NCBI RefSeq assembly: GCF_905207245.1
Contig: NZ_CAJLKP010000050.1
Coordinates: 1-46,592 of the forward strand
Length of the DNA stretch: 46,592 bases
Source: an uncultured Bacteroides sp.
GTDB taxonomy: Bacteria > Bacteroidota > Bacteroidia > Bacteroidales > Bacteroidaceae
Direction: 5' to 3'
The position numbers and the translations under genes are program-made. Under the pieces are notes generated by a model. It saw nothing but the letters and a program-made list of their open reading frames with translations. It had not been told where the DNA came from and ran no database searches. Shown here piece by piece: positions 24,758 to 34,402 of this stretch (position 1 is the stretch's first letter; every line of letters starts with the position of its first letter).

Positions 24758-25840
24758 TCACTTCTGGTAGGATGTTGTTTTACCGAGATACAGGTCATCA
24801 GCGATATGCAATATCACATCATGCAGTTCCAAGTCGTCTTTGTAGAATTGTGGTATTGCATCGTAACCGATGGCAGCACCTAACAAGTTACCGGTCACAG
24901 CACCTGTGGAATCACTGTCACCTGCATGATTCACAGCCGCAATCATAGCTCTTTCGAAGTTCCCAAAATAGGTCAAAGCACAGTAGATGGCTATGGCGAC
25001 GGTTTCTTCAGCCACCCAACCGCCACCCAACTCGTCTTCGATGGCACGTACATCATCTGTCGGGATATCCGACAAGAGGACCGCTTTCTTTATCAAGGAA
25101 ACAAATTTTTCTACTTCTTCGGCATGGTTGGCGAACATTCGTTGCGTGGATTCCAACCCTTCCTGAATGTAGTTTTTGAATGTTTCCTTCTCCGGATGCT
25201 CGTCGGTAGCCAAACGATAAATGATATGGGCGGTAAAGGCTGCCGGAATAAAACCTAACGGATGCTGGTGAGTAAGTCTTGCTGCATCTGCGGCAAGGCG
25301 GTCAAGAGCATCTATATCTGATATTCGTCCTTGGGCTACACCGTATAAAGGGATAGGGGCGATACGCATAACGCCACCACACCCTTTACTGTTATTATGA
25401 GAATCTCTCCCGGCAATAATCTCAGAAAGGGCAGTGAGGCAGGTATTGCCGGGGGCTCTGCGTTGATTCAGTTCCGGAATATCCCCGATCCAACATTCCT
25501 TAAAACGCTTGTTTCTCCTGCCTGATTGCGTATAATACCACTCTATATAAGATTCACAGATATTAGGAATGAGAGTACTTTCTTTTTCTTTTGCATTCAG
25601 AATGCCACAGGCTGTAAACAGTGTCATTTGTGTATCATCAGAAACCCAAGCCTTTCCGGTAGAACAGTCTTCGTCCTTCCACCATTGCTTGGTGTCAAGG
25701 CGGGTAATTCCTGTGTTCCCGTATTTCCTTTGAATACCTGCATACGAATCTATAAATTCTACAGGATACCCTAAAGCATCACCTATGGCTCCACCTGTCA
25801 ATGAGCCGCGTATTCTGTCTTTTTGTATTTTCTCGTCCAT
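24758..25840 (-). CDS. ADP-ribosylglycohydrolase (ARH/DraG family)
   Basis: This 360-residue all-helical hydrolase shows LTGGAIGDALGYPVEF (about 14-29), the metal-binding SDDTQMTL (about 67-74) and the C-terminal NHAGDSDSTGAVTGNLLGA (about 306-324), all ligands of the two-magnesium centre. Family members cleave ADP-ribose from arginine, serine or other acceptors. The motifs are intact, so the enzyme should be active. It shares an operon with a PARG-like enzyme (51-bp gap) and a YbjN-like protein (20-bp gap). The target is unknown. Confidence 0.92.
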   Translation of the reverse strand: MDEKIQKDRIRGSLTGGAIGDALGYPVEFIDSYAGIQRKYGNTGITRLDTKQWWKDEDCSTGKAWVSDDTQMTLFTACGILNAKEKESTLIPNICESYIEWYYTQSGRRNKRFKECWIGDIPELNQRRAPGNTCLTALSEIIAGRDSHNNSKGCGGVMRIAPIPLYGVAQGRISDIDALDRLAADAARLTHQHPLGFIPAAFTAHIIYRLATDEHPEKETFKNYIQEGLESTQRMFANHAEEVEKFVSLIKKAVLLSDIPTDDVRAIEDELGGGWVAEETVAIAIYCALTYFGNFERAMIAAVNHAGDSDSTGAVTGNLLGAAIGYDAIPQFYKDDLELHDVILHIADDLYLGKTTSYQK

Positions 25841-25860
25841 AATATTATAGTTTTTAATTG

Positions 25861-26349
25861 TCAGTTTGCTATGCTGTTATTGATTTGTTTGCTTGAGATT
25901 TGCAATAATATATCCTCCGGTTGTTGATATATTAGTCGCATTATCTGGGGTATGCAAGCATCGATTGCGTTATAACAAGTGTGTATCATTGCATTCAGAA
26001 TCGAGTAGTTGATAGCACCGTTGTCTGTATTGACCATCATCGTAGATACGATTTCTCCGTCTTCTTCGTCCATGTTGAGACATATTCCGGGAGCTTCATT
26101 GTTCATCTTGTTCAGAAGAAGTATGGCGGCGGTTCTTTTCTCTTCCGGAACTTTGATCGGCATAGGCATGTGGCATCTCATCCAGTCGTTTTCTTCGTTG
26201 TACAGAATGAAGGCTTTTATGTTCATACCGTTGCTTGTCATGCCAAATGTAAAGAAGTGGTTTTCTTCGTCACATTGATAATCTGCACCAACGCTTTCCA
26301 GGAATTCTTGTAGGTGCATTCTTAAGGGTTTTAGTGCTGTTGTTTCCAT
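25861..26349 (-). CDS. YbjN/Tir-chaperone-like protein
   Basis: This 162-residue acidic protein has the alternating helix-strand pattern of YbjN-like type III chaperone folds (FLESVGADYQCDEENHFFTF, then a buried strand in KAFILYNEENDWMRCHMPMP). Such proteins usually bind partner proteins. An internal Met at residue 11 is an alternative start. It sits 26 bp after the DUF1232 gene and 20 bp before the ADP-ribosylglycohydrolase gene. The assignment rests on fold pattern only. Confidence 0.55.
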   Translation of the reverse strand: METTALKPLRMHLQEFLESVGADYQCDEENHFFTFGMTSNGMNIKAFILYNEENDWMRCHMPMPIKVPEEKRTAAILLLNKMNNEAPGICLNMDEEDGEIVSTMMVNTDNGAINYSILNAMIHTCYNAIDACIPQIMRLIYQQPEDILLQISSKQINNSIAN

Positions 26350-26375
26350 GATTGTTTCCTTTCTATTATAGAGTC

Positions 26376-26732
26376 CTACGATATTAGTTCATATTTACAT
26401 TCGGGGAACCATCGTTCCAAAATGTTATTTACTTCCGATTCAATTTCAGGGGTAATGTATTTGCACACCTTTTGATAGGCAATGGTTAGTGATACTACTT
26501 CGTCTATCCAGCCGATGATGGGTAGGCGTTTAGCCGAAATTAAATCAATGGGGAACACTAAATAGGAGATTGCAGATGCAATGAGTAGCTTGTCTGATTT
26601 GGGAGCATCTGGGCTTTTCATTACATAATACAATAGGAGTAAAGGGCGTGCACTTACTCTTCCTGCTTTTCTGGCATAGTCGCCAAGCTTTTCCCATAAT
26701 AGAGGGTAGTTGATGAGGCTTTGCTTTTTCAT
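26376..26732 (-). CDS. DUF1232 (YkvA-like) membrane protein
   Basis: This 118-residue protein contains the DUF1232 core: LLLYYVMKSPDAPKSDKLLI, then AISYLVFPIDLIS and GWIDEVVSL, the family's conserved P-D-x-I/L and D-D/E-V pattern with one or two hydrophobic helices. The function is unknown, though such genes are common in stress and conflict loci. It is the first gene of the six-gene operon that includes both ADP-ribose hydrolases. About 160 bp of AT-rich DNA separates it from the upstream twelve-gene operon, with no clear promoter seen. Confidence 0.8.
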   Translation of the reverse strand: MKKQSLINYPLLWEKLGDYARKAGRVSARPLLLLYYVMKSPDAPKSDKLLIASAISYLVFPIDLISAKRLPIIGWIDEVVSLTIAYQKVCKYITPEIESEVNNILERWFPECKYELIS

Positions 26733-26892
26733 AATAATTTCATTTTAACTGTTTCTTATATAGAGGCTGAATTTTTATTTTTCTTGCAGATAAAACGAAA
26801 TTTAACTATTATAGGCTTGTATAGTAACTAAATCATTTGGTCATGATAAACTAAAAGAGTCGGTTTATTCTAATTTCTTTTGACTACTTTTC

Positions 26893-27186
26893 TTATATTA
26901 TTAAGAACCCTTCCACTATTGGCTTTGCTATTTCCGGTTCTTTTATCAACCAATCCATTGTCAATAGTGCAGCAAGATAGTTCATGCATTTGTGCTTTTT
27001 TATATGCAATAAGCTAATTCCTTGCACTGTTATATCTTGCATCTTGTTTGCATCATACAACCAATCGTTAAGCAAAGGAACAAGTTCCTTACTGAGATGT
27101 TGGCTTTCTGAGGCTGCTAATGCAGCTCTCTTTTCATTATATCCTTCTCTTTTTTTTAGCGTCTGTATAATTTCATTGTATTCCAT
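26893..27186 (-). CDS. Small protein, homologue of the 37103 gene product
   Basis: This 97-residue protein has a C-terminal half (ITVQGISLLHI..., then LLTMDWLIKEPEIA) that aligns with the 122-residue protein at 37103-37471 (IEVEGVSFREL..., LMLDWLRREPAIA). Both genes lie directly downstream of a homologous HExxH protein. The family is unknown to me; a partner or inhibitor of the zincin is a reasonable guess. It is the last gene of the twelve-gene operon, 5 bp after the zincin. Confidence 0.7.
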   Translation of the reverse strand: MEYNEIIQTLKKREGYNEKRAALAASESQHLSKELVPLLNDWLYDANKMQDITVQGISLLHIKKHKCMNYLAALLTMDWLIKEPEIAKPIVEGFLII

Positions 27187-27191
27187 AATAG

Positions 27192-28109
27192 TTAAGCATT
27201 AAGATGTTTATGATATGCGGACATTGTGTCAGCAGCAAATACCCGGGCGTCTATTTCGACCGGTTGATAGTAATATAAACGAGCACCAATTTGGGCTAAC
27301 CCCTCATTTGTATAGGTGAAGTTTCCGATAATTGGAATTCGTATAGGTTCTCCATCAGCATACCCAATTTGTTCAAAGTTCTCACGCCAGCTTTCCACTT
27401 GTGCTTCTGATTGATGAACCATGCGTTCCTCAACGTTATAGTGTTGATATGCGTGACGACCCTCGTGAATTAAAGTCTCAAGCATTTTATCTAATATCGC
27501 AGGATCCGTACCGGACAGTTCAAGCATTGATTCGTTTATAGCAATGTCACCATTGAGTTGATAGCCAAACAAGTCTGCCTCCATTTGTTCGGAACGGATA
27601 TTTGCTGCAGGACGATGTGCTATCATTGCAATTTTCTGTTCGAGTTCATTGAGTAAAGCAACTTTTCCCTCCATTGTCTGATTCACCCAATTTTCATATT
27701 GGATGCCATCTATTTCACACATACTTGAAGCTATCTGTTCTTGCTGGACTTTATCCGATGGAGCTTCAAGATACTTGGGTTCAAGATATGAACGAAATTC
27801 TTTCCACACATCACTATCCTTACCAAAGTGGTCCATATGCACTTTTGTGGATAACTGCGGTTTAAGACTTTTTACACGCATATCTATAGCATCAATCAAT
27901 TCTTTTAGATTGCCCGATTCTATGTCTTTTATATTTGTTATGCCTTCGCTGCCAAGTACATCTTCCATGTAACTGGTTTGCTTTTCGTCAAACTTAAAAT
28001 TCTCGTATTCATTACCTAAATCTTCTAAGGTATTGCCTAACTCCCAATTTTCTTGGGAATTACCGAAAACTCCGTTTGAACTACTGAATTGTGAAAATAC
28101 TTCTTCCAT
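27192..28109 (-). CDS. Putative zinc metallopeptidase (HEGRH)
   Basis: This 305-residue protein has an acidic, helical N-terminal region (about 1-190) without signal peptide and a C-terminal zincin-like domain with HEGRHAYQ (His215, Glu216, His219), a following ESW..NF segment and QPVEIDARVFA (about 285-295), whose Glu/Asp may be the third ligand. The same HExxHA-Q ... W..N ... QPVE pattern occurs in the protein at 37490-38182, so the two are paralogues. Cytoplasmic proteolysis of a partner within the system is the natural inference. The substrate is unknown. Confidence 0.7.
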   Translation of the reverse strand: MEEVFSQFSSSNGVFGNSQENWELGNTLEDLGNEYENFKFDEKQTSYMEDVLGSEGITNIKDIESGNLKELIDAIDMRVKSLKPQLSTKVHMDHFGKDSDVWKEFRSYLEPKYLEAPSDKVQQEQIASSMCEIDGIQYENWVNQTMEGKVALLNELEQKIAMIAHRPAANIRSEQMEADLFGYQLNGDIAINESMLELSGTDPAILDKMLETLIHEGRHAYQHYNVEERMVHQSEAQVESWRENFEQIGYADGEPIRIPIIGNFTYTNEGLAQIGARLYYYQPVEIDARVFAADTMSAYHKHLNA

Positions 28110-28127
28110 AATAAAAATGTTGCATAA

Positions 28128-28460
28128 TTAAATTCTCGGCATGTTGCGAATCAGACAATTAACCATGGGAACCCAATGCGATGGATTACTCCAGAATTTG
28201 CCAATTTCCGTATTGTGGCAAAACTTACCTACGGCATTCTTTACATGTTCGATTTTCTCATTGATATTCATTTCATTCCATACAGGATTTTCTTGAACGC
28301 TATTGATATATTCAAGTTGATTGTCATCAAACTTAGAAAGAATCTCCGCATCTGAAATTCCTTCAGGATTGTTCTCCAAGCGTTGAGCAAAATCTTCGAA
28401 AGCCTCGAAAGGACTATGGCTTTGCTGTACTATCCCTTCCATATTTAATCCGTTGGTCAT
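28128..28460 (-). CDS. Small uncharacterised protein
   Basis: This 110-residue protein is soluble, acidic and probably helical (FEAFEDFAQRLENNPEGISD; VWNEMNINEKIEHVKNAVG), with a distinct C-terminus containing SNPSHWVPMVNC. It lies between the HerA-like ATPase (14-bp gap) and the HEGRH zincin (18-bp gap). No family is recognised. It could be an adaptor for either neighbour. Confidence 0.6.
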   Translation of the reverse strand: MTNGLNMEGIVQQSHSPFEAFEDFAQRLENNPEGISDAEILSKFDDNQLEYINSVQENPVWNEMNINEKIEHVKNAVGKFCHNTEIGKFWSNPSHWVPMVNCLIRNMPRI

Positions 28461-28474
28461 AAATACCTCCTTTT

Positions 28475-31372
28475 TTACTTTGTTTTATTAATCTTACACC
28501 AAAAAATATCCTCTTCACTACTATTAGAGATTTTACCTGCATTAATTCCAGCAACAATAGCTTGACCAATTGATAATTTGGGGATAATTTTTCTTTGATC
28601 CATGCTTACTCCCATAGCATCAGCCACCATTTCTACATCGTCAAGCGAGAGCAATTTATGAATAATTTTCATATTCGTATTCTTTATTGCATCAGGTATC
28701 AATCTGCTTGGCACTTGGTCTACAATCATGATACCTTGTCCATAAGCACGTATTTCTGAGAGTAGATTACTGAATAATTGACCACACTTATACTGGGGTG
28801 AATCAGGATTAGGGTTGTTCATCATCACGCGGTGTGCTTCCTCTACAACCATCAGATGATGCAAATCATTGTTGTTGAAATTGAATTGAGGTGTTTCTGA
28901 TACGGCTATTCTGTATTCATATAGATACAGAAGTAATAGCCCCATAACAAATGTACGGTCGGAATCATCGCTCACTCCGGAAAGGTTAATTATTACACGA
29001 CGATTGAAGAAGTTATTCCATGTGGGCCGTTTAATGCCATCTTTTTCTTCTAACTTGCTAAGCTTTTTGTAACCGCCAAGTACCTCATTATTCAAGAGTT
29101 CTCGTTTCCAACCTGAAAGCAGATTGCCAATCCTCAAATTTACTGCTGCATAGATGTTGCCGGTAACGCGAGGTTCATATCCTAAGTTTAGAACTACAGG
29201 CTTTATTCTGCAACTCAATAATCCCAAAGTAGGATATAGTTCCGGGAGTGGAGCATTTTTGCTTCGGTTTAGCCACCTTTCGCCATTGGTATATATGTCG
29301 CGTATGAGCGATTCCATGACAGTCGGTAAAATATCTTCCATAGGGAATGCTAAAGCAAATATGGACTTTATCCGATCCATGTGTGCTTGCACGTTGGGTT
29401 TATGACCGTCCAGGCAAACTGGTTCAAAAGGATTCAGCTTAAGTATATCTTCTAAGGCATATTCCCTTGGTTTACCGTTTTTGTCGCAATGCCAGTAGCT
29501 ATCTTTACCGGGCATATATATGACTATTGGTTGCTCGTCCCTTCTCTCGCCATTTGCTTGATCAAGTTTTAGTTGTTCGTTAAATGATATTGCCCAGTCT
29601 ACATATTCCGTCTTTGCCGGTTCTATTACCATAAAGTTACGGTTATACTGATTCATGGCATTGAGAACACTAAGGACTGTGTTAGTCTTGCCACTGCCGT
29701 TTACACCACAAACTAAACTGTGGCGGGTTAAGTTGTTAAGCTCAAATTGACAGGGAATGTTAGTTTCCGCACCATTATACATTAGATTACCAATATGTGT
29801 ATGCGTTTCCATTTTACTGCAGTCGGGAATATCTAGTCTGAACTGTGGAGCTGGCTCTACAACACTCACTCCCGGTACTGTGTGCAATGGCAAATTAATC
29901 ATAGATGTCAACTCATCAGTAGTGAGATAGCTTATTAATTCTGAAAAATTCCGTCCAAAAGGATGATTAAAAATTTCTTTTGTTTCTCGATTTGTTACAT
30001 AAAGCTCTGGTGGAGTTATAAACGGTATAATATCGGCATCACCATTTCGCCTGTTTGGGTCTCTAACAAAACTTGAAATGTCGTGTACTCGAATTGGCTC
30101 TAATCGGGATGCACTTCCGCTCAGGATTGATCTCAATTGGATTTGTGATGTAGCATTTTCTCCATCTGTAAATAGATAGCATCCTACACGCCACATGCCT
30201 TTTGCCTTTCCTTCCCGATAGCGTTCCCCATGTTGTTTTAGCTCTTCAGTGATAGCTTGAATATGCCCATTTACAATAGTTTGTCCTATACTTTGAGAAT
30301 ACGATTCGGTAATACCATGTGACTCACCTTTTGCTATTGACTCGCTTTTATTATGACCTTCATTATGCGATTTCTGAGGGATAAAGCTACTTAACATACC
30401 TAATCCCATCATAGTTCCACCTCCCAACAATTGGGCAGCGGCTGTAGCACCCACTGCACCAGATAAGGCACTGGCGGCTGAGCCTATCAATGCAGCAGCA
30501 GGAGGGAATGCCGCAACGGCAGCAATGCCAATCCCAATCCCAATTAAAGTCTTTACGGCAGATCCTATATCACGGTGTGATTCGCCATCGTTCGAACTTT
30601 CACCTATAGTCTCGGTTATCGTTTTAGTAAATGTTTTAGAAATACTTTCTTGCAAAGAATTTGTTAGATTAAACTTTTCAAAGGATTCAGCCTGCCCTTT
30701 CATTTCATCGCACATATATACGATGTTGTTAAGTTCTTCTTCTTGCACAGGATCTGCTACTACCAAATATGCAATGTCGCCTTTAGGTTTGCAGCCACCT
30801 AACAAATATTCTATAGTGGACGGATAATCTGTTTTTTGTAAATCCATTGAAGGTATGCCTGTGAAGGCATAAGCGTGGTCGAAACGTTTATGAATATATC
30901 GTTTGATATTATCATCGGCTCTTCTGTCAATAACATGGGACTTCAAACCAGGCCAACTAACATTACAGAAAGCATCTATTTCTTTTATTGCATTACGAGA
31001 GTTGTTTGTATTGCAATCTTCGTCACTTTTAAGACCCAAATAAATCTTGAAGTTGCAATTTTCTCCTATAATCAAAAACAATAATTGTGTTTTAGGTATA
31101 GAACAAGCATGAAGAATATTCTGCAAGGCGGTAAAACATCCTTTTAAATCACTATTAAATGGGCGACCGACTTGCTCTATCTGCATCCAATAAGTATTAT
31201 AAAGTTTGCTATCTGCATCGATACGTTTCCAAATATTGTATAAAGAGCTTTCATTGTTTGGTAATGAAAAATTTCTTCTCTGCATACAATATGAAGTGCT
31301 CATAGCCATAGCTGTGGACGTTGAAATCTGTGATATTACATCAACAGTTTGAGATGATAGTTGGCAATCCAT
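28475..31372 (-). CDS. HerA/FtsK-like ATPase with hydrophobic Gly/Ala segment
   Basis: This 965-residue protein has an N-terminal half of unknown fold, an uninterrupted Gly/Ala-rich hydrophobic stretch (about 268-325, e.g. IGIGIGIAAVAAFPPAAALI) and a C-terminal DUF87/HerA-type motor: Walker A GVNGSGKTN (about 553-561), MVIEPAKTEY, Walker B LMVVEEAHRV (about 836-846) and IMIVDQVPSRLIPDAIKNTN. HerA/TraC/VirB4 relatives pump DNA or protein. The hydrophobic segment suggests membrane insertion. There is no NurA nuclease partner nearby, which argues against a simple DNA-resection role. It is encoded between the Hsp70-like gene and the 110-residue gene. Confidence 0.82.
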   Translation of the reverse strand: MDCQLSSQTVDVISQISTSTAMAMSTSYCMQRRNFSLPNNESSLYNIWKRIDADSKLYNTYWMQIEQVGRPFNSDLKGCFTALQNILHACSIPKTQLLFLIIGENCNFKIYLGLKSDEDCNTNNSRNAIKEIDAFCNVSWPGLKSHVIDRRADDNIKRYIHKRFDHAYAFTGIPSMDLQKTDYPSTIEYLLGGCKPKGDIAYLVVADPVQEEELNNIVYMCDEMKGQAESFEKFNLTNSLQESISKTFTKTITETIGESSNDGESHRDIGSAVKTLIGIGIGIAAVAAFPPAAALIGSAASALSGAVGATAAAQLLGGGTMMGLGMLSSFIPQKSHNEGHNKSESIAKGESHGITESYSQSIGQTIVNGHIQAITEELKQHGERYREGKAKGMWRVGCYLFTDGENATSQIQLRSILSGSASRLEPIRVHDISSFVRDPNRRNGDADIIPFITPPELYVTNRETKEIFNHPFGRNFSELISYLTTDELTSMINLPLHTVPGVSVVEPAPQFRLDIPDCSKMETHTHIGNLMYNGAETNIPCQFELNNLTRHSLVCGVNGSGKTNTVLSVLNAMNQYNRNFMVIEPAKTEYVDWAISFNEQLKLDQANGERRDEQPIVIYMPGKDSYWHCDKNGKPREYALEDILKLNPFEPVCLDGHKPNVQAHMDRIKSIFALAFPMEDILPTVMESLIRDIYTNGERWLNRSKNAPLPELYPTLGLLSCRIKPVVLNLGYEPRVTGNIYAAVNLRIGNLLSGWKRELLNNEVLGGYKKLSKLEEKDGIKRPTWNNFFNRRVIINLSGVSDDSDRTFVMGLLLLYLYEYRIAVSETPQFNFNNNDLHHLMVVEEAHRVMMNNPNPDSPQYKCGQLFSNLLSEIRAYGQGIMIVDQVPSRLIPDAIKNTNMKIIHKLLSLDDVEMVADAMGVSMDQRKIIPKLSIGQAIVAGINAGKISNSSEEDIFWCKINKTK

Positions 31373-31390
31373 ATTTATATATTTTTCTAC

Positions 31391-33676
31391 TTATAAATCA
31401 AAAATACTATTATTAATATCATGTGTAGCTAATGTACATTTCCTTTGTAAGTCTTGGAAGCTCCTTTCTATTTGGTTACGACATTTTAATGCGGCTTGAT
31501 GTTCATCAATAGTAGGATTAATCTCATTAGAAAACGAAATAAATACCGATTTTAAAGGTTCTATAAATGTAGATCTTGTAGGGCCTGTTAAATCTAATGT
31601 TTGATGTCTGTGTTTATTCAGAGAGTTCTCTGATACTGAGCCTCCTGTTGCTCTGATTACTTCATCAGATTTTTCTACTAGTGTTTTAAGCAAATTAAGC
31701 TTGTATTCTTTTGTGAAACTAATATTTATATCAAAATTAATATTTATATCGATTATATCTTGATATGAACCTTGAGGAAAAAATATTTCCCAATATTCCT
31801 GATAAAGTCCTCCAACTTCTTGATGAATTTCTTGAGCTAATTCCACATTTAGTTGTCTGCATATTGTCTCAACACTAACTTCACCTTCAGATTTATCGAT
31901 AAAGTCAAAGACGCGGCGATATAAAGCATGCAGTGATTTATATCCTTCAACTAGTGAGACCTTCATGCCTTCTTTGATCTTTATCCATAGAGGATTTATA
32001 CTATTTTGTCCATCATTTATTATAGAATCGAAATCGCTATTTAGAGTGTTTTCAAGAGACATTCCTACTGTACCATTATACCATTGAGTAAGGACCTCCA
32101 CCATTTTGTCACAATACAATTTATGTACAATATTTGAAACCTTTGTTTCTAATAGCTCCTTAAGAATGTTTTCAGACAACCATTTTTCTTTGAGTATATT
32201 TTCTATTTTTTCTATAATAGGTTTTGATTTATGATGAAATACACCGTATTGTACTATGCCTTTAGAAACGGCATATGATGCATCTGGATCCCAAAGTAAT
32301 GTATTATTGTATTTTACGCCAAACACTTTTTCTATATCCGGCTTAATAAAGCTCATCACAGATGCGCCACCTGTGAGAATAACATAGTCAATACTACCAC
32401 CCATTTCAGAAACCTTTTCTTTGAATGCCTCAAAAGCGGTTATGATTTTGGGTTCATACTCACAACATTCGGGTGGAACGCTTTGATTACAAACTTGGGA
32501 AATATTCAGGTTGTGAAAATCAGATTCTTTGCTATTTAGGATTTGCCGTATAGTTTCCTCGTTGTATCTTCTAGAACGATGAGTATTTGGTTCTGTGTCA
32601 AATCCAAAATATATTAATGAGATGTCTTCTCTGGCAGCATCTGAGATTTTAAATGAATAATCTGTTAGACGAGCCTCTCCTAATAGGGCATTCTCATGAG
32701 CCGCTACTGAATTATAGAACTCTTCCTTTAGCTTTCTTAGTGCAAAGAATATCATTTTTCTTAGTGTAGTTTTACTGGGAAACAGTTCGGCAGCCTTTGC
32801 AAAAGCATTTAGAGCAACTGATTCATGTCCCATCATATAATAAAAAAGAGCCTTTTCTACAATATGAGCTCCTAATTCTATGCCATTGTGATAAAACTGA
32901 TCTCCTTGATACCATGTAAAATCTATGGTACTTGAGCCAAAGTCTATGACTAACAAACCCGGTTGTTGGATAGTATTGATATCTATTTCTTTTGCGAAGT
33001 TCCTGCAATTCATAAATGCAGCGCGTGATTCTTCAATAACTTCTTCACATGGAATTCCTATTTCATTAAGAAATATCTTATATATTTGCTTTATATTCTT
33101 TTCGTCTTTAGCCCAACCGGAAGGACATGCAGCATATAGAGAGAAATTACATGGGTCTGTACTTAAATTGTTTTGCCTTATTATATTAGCATATACGCGC
33201 TTGGCAAATTTAATAAAATGACGAACCGTGTAATTATCTCCTTCTTTCTCCTCCTTTATTTGTTCAAGAAAAGATAGCTCTGTATTTTTATCAGTAGATT
33301 CATTATTGCTGTCTTCGTTATCCAATGTGTTCAGCTTTTTGAAAAATAATCTCATGCCAATTATGTCCAAGGTATTTGAATCTTTTTTGAAAAATGATTG
33401 ATGAACATTCCGCAAAAAATTGGCTAAAGGAGTTTTAAAGCAATCATTATATTCAAAGCTGCCCTCATCCGACATGCAATCTTTTATGTTATCGGATTTA
33501 GGGGAGATAATCCATTCGTTATCTACACTTTTGCAAATGGAAGAAGTTATCTTTCCAGGGGTTCCTTTAATTCTTGAAATTAAAAGCTCCTGCTTATCAT
33601 TTTCAATATCGATATAATTGGCTGATGTTTCGCCATCACCAAAATCTATTCCTACAATATAGTATGCCTTATTCAT
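31391..33676 (-). CDS. Hsp70-like ATPase
   Basis: This 761-residue protein has actin/Hsp70 nucleotide motifs: phosphate-1 IVGIDFGDGETSANY (about 7-21), phosphate-2 LLVIDFGSSTIDFTW (about 243-257) and the adenosine loop DYVILTGGASVM (about 428-439), followed by DPDASYAVSKGIVQYG. The region after about 500 is helical and unlike the DnaK beta-sandwich substrate domain, so it is not a housekeeping DnaK. It lies 1 bp after a possible GrpE-like gene and two genes after a J-domain-like gene, so a dedicated chaperone set is suggested. Confidence 0.8.
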   Translation of the reverse strand: MNKAYYIVGIDFGDGETSANYIDIENDKQELLISRIKGTPGKITSSICKSVDNEWIISPKSDNIKDCMSDEGSFEYNDCFKTPLANFLRNVHQSFFKKDSNTLDIIGMRLFFKKLNTLDNEDSNNESTDKNTELSFLEQIKEEKEGDNYTVRHFIKFAKRVYANIIRQNNLSTDPCNFSLYAACPSGWAKDEKNIKQIYKIFLNEIGIPCEEVIEESRAAFMNCRNFAKEIDINTIQQPGLLVIDFGSSTIDFTWYQGDQFYHNGIELGAHIVEKALFYYMMGHESVALNAFAKAAELFPSKTTLRKMIFFALRKLKEEFYNSVAAHENALLGEARLTDYSFKISDAAREDISLIYFGFDTEPNTHRSRRYNEETIRQILNSKESDFHNLNISQVCNQSVPPECCEYEPKIITAFEAFKEKVSEMGGSIDYVILTGGASVMSFIKPDIEKVFGVKYNNTLLWDPDASYAVSKGIVQYGVFHHKSKPIIEKIENILKEKWLSENILKELLETKVSNIVHKLYCDKMVEVLTQWYNGTVGMSLENTLNSDFDSIINDGQNSINPLWIKIKEGMKVSLVEGYKSLHALYRRVFDFIDKSEGEVSVETICRQLNVELAQEIHQEVGGLYQEYWEIFFPQGSYQDIIDININFDINISFTKEYKLNLLKTLVEKSDEVIRATGGSVSENSLNKHRHQTLDLTGPTRSTFIEPLKSVFISFSNEINPTIDEHQAALKCRNQIERSFQDLQRKCTLATHDINNSIFDL

Positions 33677-33677
33677 A

Positions 33678-34397
33678 TTAGTTGTTTTTAGGAAGATACA
33701 CTATGCCTTTTACTATGATTTCTTTAGTCTTTATGTCACAAATAGTTGGACTTATCATTAGAGGTTCTGTGCATTCGGGTGGATATTTAATTTCGAAATA
33801 TTTCTTATGTTCATTGCTGTACTCTATCACATCATAACCTTGCTTGTAAAGAGCATTTGCAACATCTTTCAATACTAAACTTGCACAATTTTTATCTTTG
33901 CAAAAATATATGTCACTGATAATTGACTGATATGATTTTACCAATTCTTCGTATTGATTGAATGGTATGACGGGTTTCCCTTCGATTGTAACATAGGTGG
34001 TTTTGGGTTGATTAGGAACATTTGAAATGTTGTTGATTTTGACAATAGCTAAATCCAAACTTGTTATGATTAGGGCTATATGTTTGTATATTTCTCCTGT
34101 GTTGATAGTGTATTTATATTTTAAATTATTTGATTTCCAGAATACTAGTTTATACATTATAGAGTAAAATGATTTGTTCTTTCTCCTTCTTATATACTTT
34201 GTTATAGAAGGATGGAGCTTAATCAAATCTATCAAAAACGCATTCTTTTCTGGTAGTTCGTCAGATATGTCTTTTATTAACTTGTCCCATTCTATATTAA
34301 ATACATCTATGATTTCATTTATGGAATGAAAGGATTTATTAGACAATGTGCTAATGATTTCATCCTTTTTCTTAGCAAGAATTTCTATACAATTCAT
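33678..34397 (-). CDS. Uncharacterised protein, possibly GrpE-like
   Basis: This 239-residue protein has a helical N-terminal part and a C-terminal beta part (ALYKQGYDVIEYSNEHKKYF, MISPTICDIKTKEIIVKGIV) that loosely recalls the GrpE tail (a GY motif, then a P-x-I ... G-x-V ... P pattern). Its place between a J-domain-like and an Hsp70-like gene (5 bp and 1 bp gaps) is what makes a nucleotide-exchange role worth testing. Sequence support alone is weak, and it may be an unrelated adaptor. Confidence 0.45.
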   Translation of the reverse strand: MNCIEILAKKKDEIISTLSNKSFHSINEIIDVFNIEWDKLIKDISDELPEKNAFLIDLIKLHPSITKYIRRRKNKSFYSIMYKLVFWKSNNLKYKYTINTGEIYKHIALIITSLDLAIVKINNISNVPNQPKTTYVTIEGKPVIPFNQYEELVKSYQSIISDIYFCKDKNCASLVLKDVANALYKQGYDVIEYSNEHKKYFEIKYPPECTEPLMISPTICDIKTKEIIVKGIVYLPKNN

Positions 34398-34402
34398 ATT
34401 AT

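Noticed and set aside
28475..31372. HerA-NurA DNA end-resection or Sir2-HerA defence pair
   Set aside because: The motor is HerA-like, but no NurA or Sir2 domain is encoded next to it.
31391..33676. Housekeeping dnaK
   Set aside because: The nucleotide motifs fit, but the C-terminal half lacks the DnaK substrate domain and the length and context differ.
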